DNA of 15,322 nt from Novosphingobium sp. (GTDB lineage: Bacteria; Pseudomonadota; Alphaproteobacteria; Sphingomonadales; Sphingomonadaceae): the NCBI GenBank assembly GCA_028697875.1, contig JAQVEQ010000029.1:1-15322 (forward strand), in the 5' to 3' direction. Each line of letters opens with the position of its first letter. Within the stretch, counting starts at the first letter, position 1. The notes beneath the pieces were generated by a model, which saw only the letters and a list, made by a program, of their open reading frames with translations, had not been told where the DNA came from and searched no databases. Below, one piece after another: positions 11,550-15,322 of this stretch. The translations under genes were made by a program, and so were the position numbers.

Positions 11550-12896
11550 TCAATCCCCCGCGATCGTCATCCCGTCGAGCCTGACGGTCGGCGCATTGAT
11601 CCCGCGATACATTTCGAGATCGTTCGCCGGCATCATTGCCGCGAACATGTCGACCAGATTGCCCGCGATGGTGAATTCCGCCACCGGTCCGGCCAGAGCG
11701 CCGTCGACGATGCGGAAGCCCGAAGCGCCCCGGCTGTAGTCGCCGGTCACCGCATTGACCCCGTGGCCGAACAGGTCGGTCACGAAAACGCCTTCGGCAA
11801 TATCGGCCATCAGTTCTTCCGGGGTCGCCGCCCCTGCCGCGAGGTGGACGTTGCTCACCGAAACGCCCGGCCCGCCGCCCGCCCCGCGCGAGGCGTGGCC
11901 GGTGGGCGCGATGCCCAGTTGCCGGGCGGAGGCCGAATCTGCCAGCCAGCCCGTCACTTTCCCGCCTTCGACCAGCGCACGCGGCGCGGTGGGCAGGCCC
12001 TCCCCGTCGAAAGGCCGCGAACGCAGGCCGCGCACCCGGTGCGGATCCTCCAGGATCAGGACCGAGGAATCGAACAGGGTCTGGTCCAGCCGGTCGAGCA
12101 GGAAACTCGCCCGCCGGGCGATCGCCGGGCCCGACATGGCGCCGACCAGGTGGCTGACCAGCCCGTTGGCGACACGCGGATCGAACACCACCGGCATGAC
12201 CTTGCTCGGCAGGCGGCCCGGCTCGAGCCGGGCAACCGCCCGTTCGCCCGCCAGCCGCCCGATTTCGGCAGGCGCAATCATGTCCGCCGCATGGCGCGCC
12301 TGGCGCCAGGCATAGTCGCGCTGCATCCCGCCGCCCGTCCCGGCGACCACACTGGCGCTGATACTGTGAGTCGTGGCGCCGTAGCCGCCGGAAAAGCCGT
12401 GGCTGGTGGCAAGGGCGACGACGCTGCGGCCGAACCCCGCGCTGCCGCCTTCGCTGTTGGTCACCCCTGTTACCGCGCGGGCGGCGTCCTCGGCTTCCTC
12501 GGCCATGGCGCGCAGCTGTTGCGGCGTGGGCTCGGCCGGATCTTCCATGTCGAGATCGGGGAACGGCCCCCGGGCAAGCATCTCTTCCGGCGCGAGACCG
12601 GAGAACTTGTCTTCCGGCGCCGCTTTCGCCATCGCGACGGCGCGTTCCGCCAGTTCGGCCAGGGCCGCATCGCTGAGGTCGGTCGCGTGGATCGAAGCCG
12701 AACGCTGGCCGACGAAGACCCGCAGACCGGCCGATTCGCTTTCCGACCGCTCGACATCCTCGAGCGCGCCGAGCCGGACCTGCACGCTTTCCGACATATC
12801 GCCGATCGCCACGGCATCGGCGGCATCGGCACCGGAACGCCGCGCGAGCGCGATCAGCGTGGCGCAGCGCTCCTCGGCGCGGGACAGGTCGAACAT
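11550..12896 (-). CDS. pmbA: TldD/PmbA (TldE) family metalloprotease subunit
   Basis: A 448-residue member of the TldD/PmbA family. In E. coli, TldD and TldE (PmbA) form a complex that processes microcin B17 precursor and CcdA; in most bacteria the substrate is unknown. The N-terminal half shows the family pattern ADAVAIGDMSESVQVRLGAL and SESESAGLRVFVGQRSASIH. The C-terminal half has LPSKVMPVVFDPRVANGLVS, GVFVTDLFGHGVNAVTGDYS and FTIAGNLVDMF. No HExxxH metal motif is visible, which points to the TldE/PmbA side rather than the catalytic TldD; a tldD partner is not in the window. The start ATG at 12896 has AAAGG about 9 nt upstream. It follows the small membrane protein gene by 44 nt, likely in one operon. 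Confidence 0.9.
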   Translation of the reverse strand: MFDLSRAEERCATLIALARRSGADAADAVAIGDMSESVQVRLGALEDVERSESESAGLRVFVGQRSASIHATDLSDAALAELAERAVAMAKAAPEDKFSGLAPEEMLARGPFPDLDMEDPAEPTPQQLRAMAEEAEDAARAVTGVTNSEGGSAGFGRSVVALATSHGFSGGYGATTHSISASVVAGTGGGMQRDYAWRQARHAADMIAPAEIGRLAGERAVARLEPGRLPSKVMPVVFDPRVANGLVSHLVGAMSGPAIARRASFLLDRLDQTLFDSSVLILEDPHRVRGLRSRPFDGEGLPTAPRALVEGGKVTGWLADSASARQLGIAPTGHASRGAGGGPGVSVSNVHLAAGAATPEELMADIAEGVFVTDLFGHGVNAVTGDYSRGASGFRIVDGALAGPVAEFTIAGNLVDMFAAMMPANDLEMYRGINAPTVRLDGMTIAGD

Positions 12897-12940
12897 GGAA
12901 GGCCTTTCGCAAATGACTATGCGCGGGAGGCCTCGCCCGA

Positions 12941-13333
12941 TCAGATCAATGCGTCAAGCACCTTGAGCACGCCGGTCAATGCGAAAGGCAGGCCGATCGC
13001 CAGCCCCCAGATCAGCCGCCGGTCCCGCCGGTAGGCCGGATTGAGCGCCGGATTGGCGGCTTCCGCGTTGCTCAGGCCTTCCCACCTTTTCTCCAGCGCG
13101 CGAAATCCGGGGAGCACCGCACCGACCAGGAGGACAAGGCCGAGATAGGGAAGCGTCGAGCCGCCCGCCCCTTTCAGCACGGCCATGGTCATGAATATCT
13201 GCAAACCCGTGTAGACCAGAAGCGCGTAGGCTACATTGTCGCTCATCCGGCGGCGCCAGTCGCAGGGCTTTGCACCCTTCGCGGAAATCGCGCCGGACTT
13301 CGGCCAACCCAGCTTGGGCAAGGCACCTGTCAT
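12941..13333 (-). CDS. Small hypothetical inner-membrane protein
   Basis: I do not recognise a named family. The 130-residue product has a basic N-terminal stretch of about 30 residues and then three likely membrane segments: VAYALLVYTGLQIFMTMAVL (near 34-53), TLPYLGLVLLVGAVLPGF (near 58-76) and LIWGLAIGLPFALTGVLKVL (near 107-126). A charged loop with RRDRR precedes the last segment. The start ATG at 13333 is supported by GGAGAGG 4 nt upstream and by a good promoter 40-70 bp further up; an internal ATG (MSDNVAYALL) could give a shorter form. It precedes pmbA by 44 nt on the same strand, but that adjacency does not reveal a function. Confidence 0.75.
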   Translation of the reverse strand: MTGALPKLGWPKSGAISAKGAKPCDWRRRMSDNVAYALLVYTGLQIFMTMAVLKGAGGSTLPYLGLVLLVGAVLPGFRALEKRWEGLSNAEAANPALNPAYRRDRRLIWGLAIGLPFALTGVLKVLDALI

Positions 13334-13379
13334 GCAACCTCTCCATCGTTGCCGGACTTTTCGTCCTTGTAAGGTGCGG

Positions 13380-13409
13380 ACTATATCCATGCCTTCGCCC
13401 CCGGATCAA
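13380..13409 (-). promoter_or_regulatory. Promoter of the membrane protein-pmbA operon
   Basis: On the minus strand TTGATC (13409-13404) and TATAGT (13385-13380) are separated by 18 nt, close to sigma-70 consensus hexamers. Transcription would start near 13373, leaving a leader of about 40 nt that carries the GGAGAGG ribosome-binding site before the ATG at 13333. Confidence 0.55.
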
Positions 13410-13431
13410 GCCTGCTAACGATTTGTTGGCA

Positions 13432-13442
13432 TGACCGGGTCA
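13432..13442. promoter_or_regulatory. TGACC-G-GGTCA inverted repeat in the divergent control region
   Basis: A perfect 5-bp inverted repeat around one base, lying upstream of the leftward promoter at 13380-13409 and about 90 bp upstream of lptB. A second palindrome, GCCAATTGGC, is at 13476-13485. Both have operator-like form, but no regulator can be named. Confidence 0.25.
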
Positions 13443-13533
13443 CAAGCAGGGCCATGCCAGTCATGCACGAAGCTTGCCAATTGGCGAACACATGGGCTTT
13501 CCTGCCCGCCAGAACATGGTAAAGCGCAAGGCT

Positions 13534-14325
13534 ATGAACGCATTGGACGACCCCGGCACGGTCGAACGCGCCGCACACGCCAACGCCTCCCCCGCGATTC
13601 CGCAGGGCGGGCTGGAAGTGATCTCGATCGCCAAGAGCTACGACAAGCGCGCAGTCCTGACCGACATTTCCCTGTCGGTCGGGAAGGGCGAAGTGGTCGG
13701 GCTCCTGGGGCCGAACGGCGCGGGCAAGACGACCTGCTTCTATTCGATCATGGGGCTGGTGCGCCCCGATTCGGGCCGCATCCTGATGGACGGCGTCGAT
13801 GTCACACGCCTGCCGATGTACCGCCGGGCGATTCTGGGCATCGGCTACCTGCCGCAGGAAACCTCGATCTTCCGCGGCATGACAGTCGAACAGAACATCA
13901 ATTGCGTGCTCGAAATGGTCGAACCGGACGCGGCCGTGCGCAGCAGCGAGCTGGAACGGCTGCTCGACGAATTCGGGCTGGCGCGGCTGCGCGACAGCCC
14001 GGCCATGGCGCTGTCCGGCGGCGAACGGCGGCGCTGCGAAATCGCGCGCGCGCTGGCGGCGAAGCCTTCGATCATGCTGCTGGACGAACCCTTCGCCGGG
14101 ATCGACCCGCTATCGATCCAGGACATCCGCCACCTCGTGATCGACCTCAAGCAGCGCGGCATCGGCGTGCTGATCACCGACCACAACGTTCGCGAAACGC
14201 TCGACATCGTCGACCGCGCCTGCATCATCTATGGCGGGCAGGTGCTGTTCGCCGGCAGCCCGGAAGCCCTCGTCGCCGACGAGAACGTGCGGCGGCTCTA
14301 CCTGGGCGAGAACTTCACGCTATGA
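13534..14325 (+). CDS. lptB: LPS export ABC transporter ATP-binding protein
   Basis: LptB is the cytoplasmic ATPase of the LptB2FG complex that extracts lipopolysaccharide from the inner membrane and pushes it along the Lpt bridge. With the chosen start the protein has 263 residues: Walker A GPNGAGKTT (59-67), Q-loop Gln108 in YLPQETSIFRGMTVEQNI, signature LSGGERRR (from 160), Walker B MLLDEP (181-186) and switch His217 in TDHN. Several in-frame starts exist (ATG 13492, 13516, 13534). ATG 13534 keeps the shortest unconserved N-terminus and follows GCAAGG, though the spacing is tight. lptA and lptC are not upstream. It is followed by rpoN after 89 nt, a common pairing. Confidence 0.93.
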   Translation: MNALDDPGTVERAAHANASPAIPQGGLEVISIAKSYDKRAVLTDISLSVGKGEVVGLLGPNGAGKTTCFYSIMGLVRPDSGRILMDGVDVTRLPMYRRAILGIGYLPQETSIFRGMTVEQNINCVLEMVEPDAAVRSSELERLLDEFGLARLRDSPAMALSGGERRRCEIARALAAKPSIMLLDEPFAGIDPLSIQDIRHLVIDLKQRGIGVLITDHNVRETLDIVDRACIIYGGQVLFAGSPEALVADENVRRLYLGENFTL

Positions 14326-14333
14326 TCGTCCTG

Positions 14334-14389
14334 CCTCTTGCGAGTGCGTCGCGAGGGGCGTGGGCCGGTTCCGCGCGAAGGAACCGGCC
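14334..14389 (+). other. Two tandem RNA hairpins between lptB and rpoN
   Basis: Hairpin A pairs 14334-14343 with 14349-14358 (10 bp including two G-U pairs, loop GTGCG). Hairpin B pairs GGCCGGTTCC (14363-14372) with GGAACCGGCC (14380-14389), perfect over 10 bp with a 7-nt loop. Both are far more stable on the plus strand than expected for 89 bp of spacer. No T run follows, so they are not a standard intrinsic terminator. An intercistronic processing or stability element that sets LptB against sigma-54 levels is a reasonable guess. Confidence 0.5.
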
Positions 14390-14414
14390 AGACCAGGCCC
14401 GGGGGGTAGCGTAA

Positions 14415-15322
14415 ATGGCGCTCGGCCCACGCCTGGACATAAGGCAGAGCCAGCAGCTGGTCATGACGCCCCAGTTGCAGCAGGCAATCAAGCTGCTGAC
14501 GCTGTCGAACCTCGAGATCGAGACCTTCATCGGCGACGCGCTGGAAGCCAATCCGCTGCTCGACATCGGCAACGATGCCGAAGCGCCCGCCCCCGAAGCC
14601 GGCCCCGCGCGGGAGGAAGCCCCGGCCGACCAGATGATCGGCGAAGGGCGCGGCGATGCCGACCAGCCGCTCGACATCGACCCGGCGGCCATCGACCGCG
14701 ACCGCGACACCGGCGACGGATCGCTGTTCGGCGCGGGCGGCGGGAGCTTCGAAAGCAGCGGGGAAGGCCCGCAGATCGAGGAACGGGGCAGCGGCGAGGC
14801 CAGCCTGGTCGAACACCTGACCGAACAGCTCGGCACCGCCGCGCCGGACGGCCAGACCGCGTTCGCCGCCGCCTATCTCATCGGCTTGCTCGACGATGCC
14901 GGCTACCTGCCCGTGCCCTTGCGCGAAGTGGCGGGCGACCTCGGCATTCCCGTGGCCGATGCCGAAGCGGCGCTGGCCGTGGTCCAGTCGCTCGACCCGA
15001 CCGGGGTCGGCGCGCGCAGCCTCGGCGAATGCCTCGCCCTGCAAGCGAAGGAAGCCGACCGCTACGATCCGTGCATGGCGCGGCTGATCGAAAATCTCGA
15101 CCTGCTGGCCAAGGGCAACATCAAGCAGCTCAAGCGCATCTGCGACGTCGACGACGAGGATTTCGCCGACATGATGGCGGAATTGCGCGGTTACGATCCC
15201 AAGCCCGGGCTGCAGTTCGGCAATGCGGACGGCAACCGGGCGATCGTGCCCGACATTCTCCTGCGCGCGCGCGCCGACGGCGGATGGGACATCGCCCTCA
15301 ACCAGGCGACGCTGCCGCGGCT
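14415..15322 (+). CDS. rpoN: RNA polymerase sigma-54 factor, N-terminal part (runs off the window)
   Basis: Sigma-54 directs RNA polymerase to -24/-12 promoters that need enhancer-binding ATPases. The visible 302 codons begin MALGPRLDIRQSQQLVMTPQ and continue LQQAIKLLTLSNLEIETFIG, the Gln/Leu-rich region I that contacts activators. Next comes an acidic region II (about residues 50-130, many Asp, Glu, Gly), then the core-binding region (SLVEHLTEQL, YLIGLLDDAGYLPVPL, VVQSLDPTGVGARSLGECLA, LIENLDLLAKGNIKQLKRIC, PKPGLQFG). The DNA-binding HTH and RpoN box lie beyond the window. ATG at 14415 has a GGGGGG ribosome-binding stretch 6-8 nt upstream. The frame is open to the end, and the gene probably shares the lptB transcript. 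Confidence 0.94.
   Translation, partial: MALGPRLDIRQSQQLVMTPQLQQAIKLLTLSNLEIETFIGDALEANPLLDIGNDAEAPAPEAGPAREEAPADQMIGEGRGDADQPLDIDPAAIDRDRDTGDGSLFGAGGGSFESSGEGPQIEERGSGEASLVEHLTEQLGTAAPDGQTAFAAAYLIGLLDDAGYLPVPLREVAGDLGIPVADAEAALAVVQSLDPTGVGARSLGECLALQAKEADRYDPCMARLIENLDLLAKGNIKQLKRICDVDDEDFADMMAELRGYDPKPGLQFGNADGNRAIVPDILLRARADGGWDIALNQATLPR

Noticed and set aside
11499..13034. 511-codon plus-strand open frame opposite pmbA
   Set aside because: Antisense shadow of pmbA; the composition is rich in Arg, Gly and His, with no motif and no start signal.

Overview
The window reads as a chromosomal housekeeping segment of a high-GC alphaproteobacterium, most likely of the order Sphingomonadales (Erythrobacteraceae or Novosphingobium-like). 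The basis is protein wording remembered from that group (DUF4167 protein, PrmC, LptB, CDC48-type ATPase), the neighbour order hisS / prfA / prmC / DUF4167 / lnt / metK, and a GC content near 65-68 % over most genes. No tRNA, rRNA or CRISPR array was seen.

Layout. (1) 1-205, minus: start of a CDC48/VCP-like AAA ATPase, cut by the window edge. (2) 206-706: about 500 bp without a protein gene. It holds a structured, terminator-ended candidate small RNA on the minus strand and the control region of the next operon. (3) 707-3135, plus: scoA-scoB (succinyl-CoA:acetoacetate CoA-transferase), a glutathione peroxidase and a DUF123 (GIY-YIG-like) protein. (4) 3160-10805, minus: hisS, prfA, prmC, the DUF4167 gene, lnt and metK, listed in transcription order. 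These cover translation (HisRS, RF1, RF1/RF2 methylation), SAM supply and lipoprotein acylation. Between hisS and prfA sits a 403-bp unit (9150-9552) on the opposite strand: a small GIY-YIG nuclease gene enclosed by perfect 35-bp inverted repeats. (5) 10940-11476, plus: inorganic pyrophosphatase, divergent from hisS. (6) 11550-13333, minus: a 130-residue membrane protein and then a PmbA/TldE-type protein, with a recognisable promoter. (7) 13534-15322, plus: lptB and the start of rpoN (sigma-54), the latter running off the window.

What stands out. The IR-flanked GIY-YIG unit looks like a small mobile or REP-like element that landed inside a translation gene cluster; its repeats are themselves hairpins, and the gene's stop codon lies inside one of them. 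Directly beside it, the last ~270 bp of hisS, which encode the anticodon-binding domain, fall to about 52 % GC, with the change placed at the domain boundary. The minus-strand RNA candidate at 345-479 has four hairpins, a strong intrinsic terminator and an exposed UCCUCUCCC stretch complementary to ribosome-binding sites, including two in this window. Two TGC-N3-GCA sites upstream of scoA resemble PhaR operators and would tie ketone-body CoA transfer to polyhydroxyalkanoate metabolism. The remaining genes look ordinary and intact.

All identifications come from reading motifs by eye; no database was searched.
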